Assembly: GCA_022826205.1 (NCBI GenBank)
Contig: JAJDVJ010000107.1
Coordinates: 1-36,732, forward strand
Length of the DNA stretch: 36,732 bases
Direction of reading: 5' to 3'
Source of the DNA: Silicimonas sp.
Lineage (GTDB): Bacteria; Pseudomonadota; Alphaproteobacteria; Rhodobacterales; Rhodobacteraceae
This document shows, piece by piece, positions 1 to 8,651 of this stretch. Made by a program: the position numbers and the translations under genes. Every line of letters begins with the position of its first letter. Positions within the stretch are counted from its first letter, which is position 1. The notes under the pieces are model-generated. The model worked only from the letters and a program-made list of their open reading frames with translations, was not told the DNA's origin and ran no database searches.

Positions 1-93
1 CGGGTGACTGGGCACGCCATTGCAACTCCGACCTCGACTGCCCCGACCTGCCGACAGATCACATCCTCTGAACCGACGCCGCAAGCACCGTTT

Positions 94-259
94 TACTTTC
101 GCGACAGGGCTCGCGCCGCGCGCGGGCGGGGGCTACCAAGTAAATTTTACCAAGCGTGAGCGCCCGATTGTCGTTCTGCTGTTCGGCGGGGACAAGAGTT
201 CTTGGGGTCGGGAAATCAGGACGGCGCTTCATCTTGCGCGAGACCCAAAAGGAAGATGA
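94..259 (+). pseudogene. Remnant of a RelE/ParE-type (HigB-like) toxin
   Basis: The reading frame that ends at 259 carries the typical C-terminal half of small HigB-like toxins: a GGGYQVNF segment, then VVLLFGGDKSS, then REIRTALHLA. Relatives have GYRVYF and LLCGGDKxxQ at these places. The N-terminal half is missing. A short match to the usual N-terminal LRDRxARA motif (FRDRARAA) appears at about 97-120, but in a different frame and directly against the GGGYQV segment, so an internal deletion with a frame change is likely. An open frame runs back to position 20, but its first 35 residues do not resemble a toxin. The stop codon lies 1 bp before the antitoxin start, the usual toxin-antitoxin spacing. 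The toxin is probably inactive. Confidence 0.6.
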
Positions 260-260
260 A

Positions 261-563
261 ATGACAAGGACTGTCACCACACTCCATGACGTGGCCGAAC
301 ACCTTCATACCGTAGAGGACATGGCTGCGTATCTTGAGGCTTGCATGGAGGAGGCTCCCTCGGATGCGACATTCATTGCCAAGGCGCTTGGCGACATCGT
401 CCGGGCCAAGGGTATGTCCGAGGTCGCATGCGCGGACGGCCAATCCTGGGATAGTCTCCACAGGGCGCTGTCAGGCGATCACAATCCTACGCTGGTCACG
501 GTTCTCAAGGTTCTTGGCGCTGTTGGTCTCAGGTTCCGCGTCGAAGCGGCGTCTCGACAATGA
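261..563 (+). CDS. HigA-like addiction-module antitoxin (HI1420 type)
   Basis: This 100-residue protein matches the putative addiction-module antidote family that partners HI1419/HigB-like toxins. The N-terminal half (about 10-55) has the family pattern: a short acidic segment, an ALGDIVRAKGMS helix, then an HTH region ending LHRALSGDHNPTLVTVLKVLGAVGL. Such proteins bind and neutralise the toxin and repress their own promoter. The ATG at 261 is preceded by GGAAG, and the gene starts just after the toxin remnant. It appears intact although its toxin is broken, so it may survive as a free regulator or be in decay. A small membrane-protein frame overlaps its stop codon (ATGA). Confidence 0.8.
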   Translation: MTRTVTTLHDVAEHLHTVEDMAAYLEACMEEAPSDATFIAKALGDIVRAKGMSEVACADGQSWDSLHRALSGDHNPTLVTVLKVLGAVGLRFRVEAASRQ

Positions 564-721
564 CACAAGAGGAGCAGGCACTGGCGGACGACAAGATGCG
601 GGCTGAAGTCGCCAGTAGTCACGCAGAGACCCGTCCAATCGGGGTTAATGCCCTTCTCGCTCCTTTGCTTGCGGCCGTCGCGGTAATGGGCCTTGCTGCG
701 GCGCTCGTGAAGCTGTTCTGA
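560..721 (+). CDS. Small single-pass membrane protein (53 aa)
   Basis: An ATG at 560 overlaps the antitoxin stop codon (ATGA) and opens a 53-codon frame ending TGA at 719-721. Residues 1-25 are charged and hydrophilic. Residues about 31-50 form one hydrophobic helix rich in Ala, Leu and Val, and the protein ends KLF. The overlap suggests translational coupling to the antitoxin. I do not recognise a family. A second antitoxin-like gene in this window (923-1357) is also followed by an overlapping membrane-protein frame, which makes this one more believable. The function is unknown. Confidence 0.5.
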   Translation: MTQEEQALADDKMRAEVASSHAETRPIGVNALLAPLLAAVAVMGLAAALVKLF

Positions 722-922
722 TGACGGGGGCATGAATGGGCTTTCGCCGACTGTACCGAGGTTTCGCCGGCGTCGGCGAAGGTGCTGGGCTATCACTGAT
801 TCGAGCCGAATTGCCGAGGCTCTCGACGTCCGACATGGCATGATCAATTCCCAAATCCAGTCCAATGTGCGCCGCCGGGCATTTCGGAAGCAAGGACAAA
901 AGGGTGACAAAGGTGCCGAAAG

Positions 923-1357
923 ATGATCTTCGAAAAAGCTGACCTTGAGTTGACGCGCTTTGACGCCGCCGAATATCTGGACACGCCCGATGCGCAGTCC
1001 GAGTATCTTTCCCTTGCCTTCGAGACCGATGACCCGAGCTACATAAGACGCGCGCTTGCAACGGTTGCGCGTGCGCGGAGAATGAGTGCGGTCGCCGCCC
1101 GTGCCATCGAGTCCAGCCTCGACCAGTGCCCAACCCAAAGTGCTGTCGCGGCCCGGGAAAGAGATGCAAAGAAGACAACGAAGTTCGATCCTGCGGATTA
1201 CCTCAAGTCTACCAACGTGCATGCGGAACTCTTGTCCGAAGCGTTCGAAACTGGCGATCCGACCTTCATCGATCACGCGCTGGACACGGTCGCTCGTGCG
1301 CGTGGTATGACGGTCATGCGCGCAATGGGACAAGGTGATGTGGAGATCCCTGAATGA
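923..1357 (+). CDS. Tandem antitoxin-like protein lacking the HTH part
   Basis: This 144-residue protein contains the N-terminal domain of HI1420-type antitoxins twice. Residues about 12-53 (FDAAEYLDTPDAQSEYL to ARARRMS) and about 87-128 (FDPADYLKSTNVHAELL to ARARGMT) align closely. After each copy the DNA-binding half seen in normal antitoxins (SxxSLYRALSxxGNP) is missing or degenerate: the first copy runs into an unrelated linker and the second stops about 16 residues later. This looks like recombination between related antitoxin genes. It could still bind toxin but should not bind DNA in the usual way. No toxin gene is adjacent. The ATG at 923 has a weak upstream AAAGG. Confidence 0.6.
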   Translation: MIFEKADLELTRFDAAEYLDTPDAQSEYLSLAFETDDPSYIRRALATVARARRMSAVAARAIESSLDQCPTQSAVAARERDAKKTTKFDPADYLKSTNVHAELLSEAFETGDPTFIDHALDTVARARGMTVMRAMGQGDVEIPE

Positions 1358-1637
1358 GTTACTGAACGCGCTGCCCGAGGCTTGGCGGGAACGAATGGCG
1401 GTAACTGTTGCCGCATTCTGTTACGTGGGTGCGATATTCGTTCTTTCACCCTACGGGAATTTGGCAACGTTCAGCGCCATGGTGGTCTTCGGATTGGTTT
1501 TCACTGGCCTCGTCGCGCGCGGATTCAAGCAAGCGACAGCGGACAGCAGCTCCCCGACCGGCCTGGCATGCATCTCTGGTTCCACCAAATGTCCTGGCGG
1601 TTCTTCGTCCAATGGCTTCAGTGATCCTTCAGGATGA
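1338..1637 (+). CDS. Small two-helix membrane protein
   Basis: This 99-residue frame starts 20 bp inside the end of the preceding antitoxin-like gene; a GTG one codon earlier is an alternative start. Two hydrophobic segments are visible: about residues 20-39 (AVTVAAFCYVGAIFVLSPY) and about 45-62 (FSAMVVFGLVFTGLVA). The C-terminal third is low-complexity, rich in Ser, Gly and Pro. I do not recognise a family. The arrangement repeats that at 560-721, where a small membrane protein also overlaps the end of an antitoxin gene. The tail may run past the original stop, since it looks non-native. Confidence 0.45.
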   Translation: MWRSLNELLNALPEAWRERMAVTVAAFCYVGAIFVLSPYGNLATFSAMVVFGLVFTGLVARGFKQATADSSSPTGLACISGSTKCPGGSSSNGFSDPSG

Positions 1638-1752
1638 GGCGAGCGGCCCAGTTGCAGTGCCGCAAGGTCACTCGTCTTTCGCCGGGCGTCAGAGACCGAA
1701 CAACTTGGAGTTTAGCAAATCGCCAAGCGTTCGTGCTCCGTACATTCGAGTC

Positions 1753-2115
1753 TCACGACAGAGGCTCCCAAAGCTCGATCGCGTTGCCTTCAGGATCGTG
1801 AATGCGGGCGAAGCGGCCAATGCCCTCCATCTCGGTTTCGTCGCTGACCTCTATGCCTGCGGACGTCAGCTGCGCGATCATTGCATCCAGGTTTGCAACA
1901 CGAAAGTTCAGCATGAAGGTCTTGTCCGACGAGAAATAGTCCGTGTCCGCAGCGAATGGCGAGAAGACCGTGACCCCGGCCTCGGATCTCCAGGGCGTCA
2001 TGTCCATGTTCGTCGGGGCTGGATCGATGCCAAGGTGATCCCGATACCAGTTTGCAAGGCCTTCCGGGTCCAGGGCCCGAAAGAAAAACCCGCCGAATCC
2101 CTGAACTTTCTGCAT
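1753..2115 (-). CDS. VOC-family (glyoxalase/bleomycin-resistance fold) protein
   Basis: This 120-residue protein is one vicinal-oxygen-chelate unit. Near the N-terminus it has GFFFRALDPEGLANWYRDHLGI. Near the C-terminus it has the typical FARIHDPEGNAIELWEP ending, where the Glu of IELWEP is a usual metal ligand. Family members are metal-dependent lyases, dioxygenases or binding proteins, and the substrate cannot be told from sequence. The ATG at 2115 is preceded by a strong AGGAGG; an upstream extension of the frame has no site and does not look like protein. The gene is divergent from the methyltransferase gene that starts near 2489. Confidence 0.85.
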   Translation of the reverse strand: MQKVQGFGGFFFRALDPEGLANWYRDHLGIDPAPTNMDMTPWRSEAGVTVFSPFAADTDYFSSDKTFMLNFRVANLDAMIAQLTSAGIEVSDETEMEGIGRFARIHDPEGNAIELWEPLS

Positions 2116-2488
2116 GCTGCGTCCTCCTGTCTGTGCAGTGACTACCTTGGATGCTGGAGAATGCCAAACAGGTCGATAGTGTCTGACATGGCACCGATCC
2201 CGCCCCCTGAAACAGTGCCTGGTTGAGCTGATGCCTTTCGGCCCGGTGCCGGCCACGAGCGCGCCAGGGAAAGGCAAGCGCGGATTCGACTGGCCGCTGA
2301 TCTGGTCTATGCCAAAGAGCCCGGAAACTTCGCGATTTCGACGAAACGACGAAGAAGACTGTCACGATGGCGAAACCTGTCAAGTATGTGCAAGTCGCAT
2401 GATGAACTTGAACGTGGAGAGCACAAACCGGTTTTCCAACTGGAAAATTCGGCCAATATGGTCCGAGCAAGGCGCAAACGAAGGCAGA
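2116..2488. promoter_or_regulatory. Divergent control region between VOC gene and methyltransferase gene
   Basis: About 370 bp with no convincing gene. The methyltransferase frame is open upstream to 2231, but residues encoded before about 2489 do not resemble the family. The right part holds a 16-bp palindrome (2432-2447) and a possible promoter with TTTTCC at 2432-2437 and AATATG at 2455-2460, 17 bp apart. The VOC ribosome-binding site lies at the left edge. Confidence 0.4.
2432..2447. promoter_or_regulatory. 16-bp palindromic operator candidate
   Basis: A perfect inverted repeat TTTTCCA-AC-TGGAAAA lies about 40 bp upstream of the chosen methyltransferase start and overlaps a possible -35 element. 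Its form is typical of binding sites for small dimeric repressors. No regulator gene for it is seen nearby. Confidence 0.4.
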
Positions 2489-4042
2489 GTGTTGGAAAGT
2501 TTCGACACCAGCGGCAACTCCGGTCAGGCGGGACGTGGGCGCCGCGGTCGCCTGTCCAGGCGCAATTTGCCTTTCGAAGCTGCGCCTTTCGTCGGCCGCA
2601 GGATCCCGGCCTACGAGTTGCTGGATGATCCCGCTTTGTCGCGGATCGAGGATCAAGCCGACTGGATTCTGCAGAGGATCGGCGTTGAATTCCGAGGCGA
2701 TCAGGTGGCGCTGGATCTCTTTGCCGAAGCGGGCGCAAGGGTTGCCGGGGAACGCGTCACCTTTGAGCCCGGGCATGTTCGAAGCTTGTGCGCATCGGCG
2801 CCCTCCGAATTCCGGCTGCATGCGCGCGACCCTGACAAGTCAGTCACGCTTGGCGGCAACAACGTGGTGTTGAAGCCAGGCTACGGATCGCCCTTCGTAA
2901 CGGACCTTGAACAGGGGCGCCGCTATGCAACGCTGTCGGATTTCCGGAACTTCGTGAAACTTTCCTATGCAAGCCCATGGCTGCATCATTCGGGTGGCAC
3001 GGTTGTGGAGCCCACCGACGTGCCCGTGAACAAGCGGCATCTGGACATGGTGCTGGCGCATCTGACCCTGTCGACCAAGCCGTTCATGGGCGGCGTCACA
3101 GCGCCGGAGCGGGCACAGGACAGCATCGACATGGCGCGGTTGGTCTTTGGCCGCGACGTCATGGACCGCCATCCGGTCATGCAAGGGAACATCAATGTCA
3201 ACTCGCCGCTGATTTATGACCACACGATGTCCGCCGCGTTGCGGGTCTATGCCACCGCCAACCAATGCGTCTGCGTGTCACCGGCGATCTTCGCAGGTGC
3301 AATGGGGCCGTTGTCACCCGCCGCCGTCGCTGCACAGACCCTGGCCGAAGGGATGGTGGGCATCGCCTTGGCGCAACTCGTGCGCCCTGGGTGCCCGGTG
3401 GTGTTCGGCAGCTTTCATTCGACGATGAATCTCCGCTCCGGCGCGCTGACGTTCGGCTCCCCGGAGGCCAATTTGACAACAATGGCTTTGTCCCAGCTGG
3501 GGCGTCGTTTGGGCGTTCCCGTTCGATCGGGCGGCGGGCAGATCACGGCGGCGAACTCAGCCGACGGACAGGCGATGCAGGACAGCGCGGACGCCATGTG
3601 GGCGACGCTGCTGTCCGGCGCCCATCAGGTCTGGCACGCTGCCGGCTGGCTCGAAGGCGGATTGGTGATGTCTTACGAGAAGTTCGTAATGGACCTCGAC
3701 CATTGTGGCGCGATGCTCAAGATGCTGCAGGGATTTGGCACGGACGAGGAATCATTCGGGCGCGATGCCTATCTCGAGACCGGTCCGGGCGAGAATTTCC
3801 TGTCGACCGGTCACACCCTTCGCCACTACGCGCGGGCAAACTTCGAACCCGCAATCCCGGAGGCGGGGCCCTTCGAGACCTGGACCGAAAGGGGTGGCCA
3901 AACCGCCGATCAACGCGCAGCCGCGCGATGGCGGCAGACCTTGAGCGACTACGAAGAGCCCGAACTGGACAAGCAGATCAGGGATGCGCTTGACGGGTTT
4001 GTTGCCGAGCGCAAAGCCTCCATGCCCGACGAATGGCACTAG
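2489..4042 (+). CDS. MttB-family (trimethylamine methyltransferase-like) corrinoid methyltransferase, non-pyrrolysine
   Basis: The protein of about 517 residues belongs to the MttB superfamily (COG5598). Members move a methyl group from a quaternary or tertiary amine to a corrinoid protein. Family traits include the basic RGRRGRLSRR leader, the GNINVNSPL segment, QTLAEGMVGIALAQLVRPGCPVVFG, and the GGGQITAANSADGQAMQDS and AGWLEGGLVMSYEKFVMD segments. The frame has no internal TAG, so it is of the non-pyrrolysine kind, as in glycine-betaine-type enzymes. I chose GTG 2489 because it follows AAGG, leaves a short N-terminus like relatives, and places the palindrome upstream. ATGs at 2399 and 2402 are alternatives with no ribosome site. 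A GcvT-like gene follows after 12 bp; no corrinoid protein is adjacent. The substrate is unknown. Confidence 0.85.
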   Translation: MLESFDTSGNSGQAGRGRRGRLSRRNLPFEAAPFVGRRIPAYELLDDPALSRIEDQADWILQRIGVEFRGDQVALDLFAEAGARVAGERVTFEPGHVRSLCASAPSEFRLHARDPDKSVTLGGNNVVLKPGYGSPFVTDLEQGRRYATLSDFRNFVKLSYASPWLHHSGGTVVEPTDVPVNKRHLDMVLAHLTLSTKPFMGGVTAPERAQDSIDMARLVFGRDVMDRHPVMQGNINVNSPLIYDHTMSAALRVYATANQCVCVSPAIFAGAMGPLSPAAVAAQTLAEGMVGIALAQLVRPGCPVVFGSFHSTMNLRSGALTFGSPEANLTTMALSQLGRRLGVPVRSGGGQITAANSADGQAMQDSADAMWATLLSGAHQVWHAAGWLEGGLVMSYEKFVMDLDHCGAMLKMLQGFGTDEESFGRDAYLETGPGENFLSTGHTLRHYARANFEPAIPEAGPFETWTERGGQTADQRAAARWRQTLSDYEEPELDKQIRDALDGFVAERKASMPDEWH

Positions 4043-4054
4043 AAAGGAACCATC

Positions 4055-5146
4055 ATGACAGAAGAACTCAGCCGCACGTCCGCACTTGCCTCTCGCCACG
4101 CCGCCCTTGGCTCCGGCCTGGAGGATTGGAACGGGATGGGTACCGCCTGGACCTACGATACCGACCCGAACGACGAGCATGACGCGGTGCGCGAACATGC
4201 CGGAATGTTCGACATGTCGCCCCTGAAAAAGGTCTTCGTGCGCGGTCCGGATACACGATCCGTGCTGGATCACCTGACCACGCGGGACATGTCTAGGGTC
4301 GGTTCCGGCAAGTCCGTATATCTCTGCGTCCTGACGGACAAAGGCGGCATCGCAGACGATGCCATAGTGTCCAACAACGGCGGTGACGAGTGGATGATCG
4401 TGCACGGCTCCGGCGGCACGATGGCGCTGTTGGAAGCTTCTGCGCTGGGGCATGACGTCTCGATAGAGTTTACGGACGACCTGCACGATCTCTCGGTTCA
4501 AGGTCCGGCATCGATGGAAATTCTCGATTCAAATGCCGATATCGACCTCGGCGCATTGGCCTATTTCGAGCACGCCCCGGCGACGCTCTTTGGCCACGCT
4601 TGCCGGATGTCGCGCACGGGATATTCGGGCGAGCGTGGCTACGAGATCTTTGCCGACGGCGCGGTGATCACAGACATTTGGGACAATCTTGCGGACGCCG
4701 ACGTGATGCCGTGCTCTTTCACCGCGCTCGACAAAGTGCGGATCGAGGCGGGGCTCCTTTTCTATGGCTACGACATGACCGAAGAGAACACCCCGTGGGA
4801 GGTCGGCCTCGGCTTCACGGTGAGCAAGTCCAAGGGCGATTTCCGCGGCAAGGAAGCGTTGATGGCCGCCAAAGGCGCCGAGAGGATCAACAACGTCTGC
4901 CTGGATATCGATCACTCCGACATGGTCGAGGGCAGTGAGACCCTGTCGCTGAACGGCAAGGAAGTCGGCGTGATCAACAGCCCTTGCCATTCCCGTCGGA
5001 TGGGCAAGTCGCTTGCCTTGGCGCATGTCAGCCCGGGGATAGCCGCGGGCAGCGTTCTTGCCGTCTCCGGCGAAGGACTGGATACCACCGCAACCGTCAT
5101 TGCCGGCCCGATTTACGACCCCAAGAAGTCCCGCACGCACGCCTGA
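4055..5146 (+). CDS. GcvT-like aminomethyltransferase / folate-dependent demethylase
   Basis: The protein (363 residues) is of the glycine-cleavage T-protein family, which passes a one-carbon group to tetrahydrofolate. Visible traits are the N-terminal EHAGMFDMSPLKKVFVRGPD region, LTTRDMS, the central SRTGYSGERGYEIF motif, the ALDKVRIEAGLLFYGYDM segment and a C-terminal barrel domain with GVINSPCHSRRMGKSLALAHV. The ATG at 4055 is preceded by AAAGGA. It lies 12 bp after the MttB-like gene, so the two are very likely one operon. I infer that the pair demethylates a methylated amine and feeds the carbon to folate. Neither substrate nor acceptor can be shown from sequence, and a true glycine-cleavage role is unlikely because gcvH and gcvP are absent. 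Confidence 0.8.
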   Translation: MTEELSRTSALASRHAALGSGLEDWNGMGTAWTYDTDPNDEHDAVREHAGMFDMSPLKKVFVRGPDTRSVLDHLTTRDMSRVGSGKSVYLCVLTDKGGIADDAIVSNNGGDEWMIVHGSGGTMALLEASALGHDVSIEFTDDLHDLSVQGPASMEILDSNADIDLGALAYFEHAPATLFGHACRMSRTGYSGERGYEIFADGAVITDIWDNLADADVMPCSFTALDKVRIEAGLLFYGYDMTEENTPWEVGLGFTVSKSKGDFRGKEALMAAKGAERINNVCLDIDHSDMVEGSETLSLNGKEVGVINSPCHSRRMGKSLALAHVSPGIAAGSVLAVSGEGLDTTATVIAGPIYDPKKSRTHA

Positions 5147-5620
5147 TCGACTTCAGATGCTGCCAGGGGAATCGTTCATGTCGTGCGGGTCCACCGGGCC
5201 GTATGGCCGACATTCGACGAGTCCGCAGAAACATGCATTTGGGCTCTGACCGACCTGACGGTCACGCACCATTTCGGTTCGTGGCATGGGCCTTTCTCAG
5301 ACGTTCGTCCGGCGGAAGCTTGACTCAATTCCGGAGCGTTGAACGACATGGCCGATGTCGCGTCGTCCTGAGCCGTGCGTGATGGATGGCGCCAGCGGCC
5401 GCAGAGAGCCCGGAGTGAATGATGTCGCGCAGTTTGCGAACCGGTCCGAATCGTGCGCGGCTTCTTTTGGCCGATGCGGGATCGCTCAATGGAACCGGCT
5501 TTCCGTCGCCGACCCGTCCCGCTTGATTTTGGTGCCGTCGCGGCGGACCGGCGCCGCAACCGCAGACAACCGCACGCGGAATCGAGCGTTGACTTCGGTT
5601 CAGGCGCACCGGGACATCTT
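5147..5620. other. Intergenic region with no recognised gene
   Basis: About 470 bp between the end of the GcvT-like gene and the frameshifted toxin. Open frames occur on both strands but none has a ribosome-binding site or a recognisable family motif. I see no clear terminator. Confidence 0.5.
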
Positions 5621-5897
5621 TCAGGCATGATTTTTCTCACCTTGATGCCTGACGGCCAGCACCACGGCGTGTTCTCCAATCAGACGACAGTGCGCGAGAT
5701 AACCGCTGTCGTCAGATGCGATGGGCCAACTTCGAAATTCCGGGCCCATCCCGTCTGCCAGCGCCGAGATTCTCCGCGATGATCTGGATCCACTCACGAA
5801 TTGCGTTGACGGCACGAGATGCCGGCCAAGGGTCCTTCGGGGCAAGGAACCGATACATGCGGTGGACATCTTGCAGGGCTTCTGGCGCCCAGATCAT
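5621..5897 (-). pseudogene. Frameshifted ParE/RelE-type toxin
   Basis: Two overlapping frames together make one ParE-like toxin of about 92 residues. The first, starting ATG at 5897, has IWAPEALQDVHRMYRFLAP and RAVNAIREWIQIIAENLGAGR, the usual N-terminal two thirds. The remainder (DGMGPEFRSWPIA, GYLAHCRLIG, VVLAVRHQGE) is in another frame and ends at 5621. The shift lies around 5745-5757 and is a net change of one base. The start overlaps the antitoxin stop (ATGA), the normal gene order for this family. The toxin should be inactive unless the shift is a sequencing error or is bypassed. Confidence 0.7.
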
Positions 5898-6178
5898 TCA
5901 TGACATTCAGGTGGCGCCAAGTCGTGTCCCGTTTCCAGCTCGGCCATCCAGCCATCAGCCTCGGCATGAGTCACATGTAGACCGCTCTCCCTAAAGGCCG
6001 CCCACACCCGGAGCGTGTCCTGACACATGTCCTCGCGCCTTTCCTCGCGCTCCACATACTGGCTGATAGCGTCTCGCAAAAGGCAATGCGGGGCGCGATT
6101 CCGGACCTTGGCAAGTTTCTGGATTCGGGACCGAATGTCAGCGTCCAACGTCATGGTTACAGGGCCCTTAGAAGCCAT
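5894..6178 (-). CDS. CopG/ParD-type ribbon-helix-helix antitoxin
   Basis: The 94-residue protein begins with a ribbon-helix-helix unit (residues about 5-45: PVTMTLDADIRSRIQKLAKVRNRAPHCLLRDAISQYVEREE), as in CopG and ParD antitoxins. A toxin-binding tail follows, with HVTHAEADGWMAELETG near the end. The chosen ATG at 6178 has an upstream purine-rich GGAGAAAAGG; a longer frame to 6238 lacks a good site and is not typical. It is coupled by ATGA overlap to the frameshifted ParE-like toxin. It probably represses the operon promoter, and it now seems to be an orphan antitoxin. Confidence 0.8.
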   Translation of the reverse strand: MASKGPVTMTLDADIRSRIQKLAKVRNRAPHCLLRDAISQYVEREERREDMCQDTLRVWAAFRESGLHVTHAEADGWMAELETGHDLAPPECHE

Positions 6179-6524
6179 CCTTTTCTCCGACACTTGTTGA
6201 GATTGCCCGAAGACTTGTCCCTTTCGCCATGGAGCCACAAAATTTTGCCTTGGCGATTCCCCCGGGAATTCCGCCCAGGACTGCTGGCTCCCTTGGACTC
6301 GTGAAGGACTGTGACACCGGCTGTGTCTAGGTCGAGATCGTGGCCCGCGCCAGTCCCGATGCGCAGCGGGTCAAAATGGACATTTTGACCGACAACCCGC
6401 GATGCCTTTCGAGAAAGTGCCGCCCGATAACACATTCCCGGATCCGCAATGCGGGCTGTCGATTCCCCGTGATGCGCATCCAGCTGTCAGGTCGTGGCTA
6501 AGGAAGCGCCGTCCGGAAACGGCC
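6179..6524. other. Intergenic region between antitoxin and mdh
   Basis: About 345 bp that hold the upstream region of the antitoxin operon and the downstream region of mdh, both on the minus strand. The only clear structure is the hairpin at 6369-6390. No gene is supported. Confidence 0.45.
6369..6390. repeat. Perfect 9-bp inverted repeat with a 4-nt loop
   Basis: The arms GGTCAAAAT and ATTTTGACC flank GGAC. The site lies about 135 bp past the mdh stop and about 190 bp upstream of the antitoxin start. It has no T-run on either strand, so an operator or mRNA hairpin is as likely as a terminator. Confidence 0.45.
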
Positions 6525-7553
<1,029 letters not shown>

Positions 7554-7733
7554 TCAAGGCACGTGTCCGGCCGAGGACCGCAATTCACGGGACGCGCGCG
7601 GCAGGATTCATCAACGCAGACAGGCCGTTCCGTCACGAGATGAGCCTTTCTGCCGCAGGTGTCCGGGTTGCGGGTGCCGGGCGAGACGTGCAGGTTGCAC
7701 GCAAGTCCGGTCCTCTCGATCAAGGAAGGTTCA

Positions 7734-8591
7734 ATGGTCGCTCCGCAAAGACTCTGCCGCTCCGTTCTCTACGTGCCCGCTTCGAAGACCCGAGCCCTCG
7801 AAAAGGTCGGGACGCTCGATGTCGACTCGATCATATTCGATCTCGAGGACGCGGTTGCGCCCGCAGAAAAGCCCGCAGCCCGCGAGACACTTGCCCGCGC
7901 CCTCGATGCGGGGGAATTCGGGCACAGGCAGCGAATCGTGCGCATCAACGGAAACGACACCGAATGGGGCGAGGCTGACGCACGGGCCGCAGCCGGCATG
8001 GCATGCGATGCCGTGCTTCTGCCCAAGGCGGAAGATCCCGGACAGGTGGAACAGGTTGCCGCCCTCGTGTCCGGAACGCCTGTCTGGTGCATGATGGAAA
8101 CCCCGCGCGGCGTCCTGAAGGCGCTCGACATTGCCGCGCTGCCTTCGGTCGAAGGCTTCGTTCTTGGCACGAACGATCTTGCCAAGGAGATCGGCTGCGC
8201 CACGGGAGGCGACCGGATGGCGATGATGACGGCGCTCCAGACCGTGCTTCTCGCGGCACGGGCGGAGGGCATTGCTTGCGTTGACGGCGTGTACAACGCC
8301 TTCAGGGACGAGGAGGGTTTTCGGGCCGAATGCGAACAGGGCCGGGCGCTTGGCATGGACGGCAAGACCCTGATTCATCCCTCGCAGATCGGCATTGCCA
8401 ACGCGGTCTTCGCGCCGAGCGATGCGGAAACCGAACTTGCGAGGCGCCAGATCGAGGCGTACGACGACGCCATCGCGCGCGGAGAGGCGGTGGCCGTGGT
8501 TGACGGGCGAATCGTCGAGAACCTTCATGTCGAGACCGCCCGTGCGGTCCTTGCCAAGGCGGAAGCCATCGGCGAACGGGCGGCGGGATGA
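7734..8591 (+). CDS. mcl2: (3S)-malyl-CoA thioesterase, CitE-like
   Basis: The 285-residue protein belongs to the HpcH/HpaI and CitE-like aldolase family. It shows RSVLYVPASKTRALEK near the N-terminus, the acidic metal-site segment FDLEDAV, the LLPKAED motif, the MMETPRGVL segment (Glu metal ligand), GTNDLAKEIG, and near the C-terminus GKTLIHPSQI. Its length and its place beside mesaconyl-CoA hydratase fit the malyl-CoA thioesterase Mcl2 of the ethylmalonyl-CoA pathway, which splits malyl-CoA to malate and CoA. A malyl-CoA/methylmalyl-CoA lyase role is an alternative, but that enzyme is usually longer (about 318 residues). ATG 7734 follows AAGGAAGG; the frame upstream of it has no such site. 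Confidence 0.8.
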   Translation: MVAPQRLCRSVLYVPASKTRALEKVGTLDVDSIIFDLEDAVAPAEKPAARETLARALDAGEFGHRQRIVRINGNDTEWGEADARAAAGMACDAVLLPKAEDPGQVEQVAALVSGTPVWCMMETPRGVLKALDIAALPSVEGFVLGTNDLAKEIGCATGGDRMAMMTALQTVLLAARAEGIACVDGVYNAFRDEEGFRAECEQGRALGMDGKTLIHPSQIGIANAVFAPSDAETELARRQIEAYDDAIARGEAVAVVDGRIVENLHVETARAVLAKAEAIGERAAG

Positions 8592-8651
8592 CCCGGGACG
8601 CGAACATGCGGAACGAACACGCGCCTCCGCAACCGGTTCAAGGAGGGTGAC

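Noticed and set aside
732-926. 64-codon frame with an Arg-rich stretch between the two antitoxin-like genes
   Set aside because: No ribosome site, odd composition and no family match; likely chance.
2231-2488. N-terminal extension of the MttB-like protein
   Set aside because: Translated sequence does not resemble the family, there is no ribosome site, and it covers a palindrome that looks like an operator.
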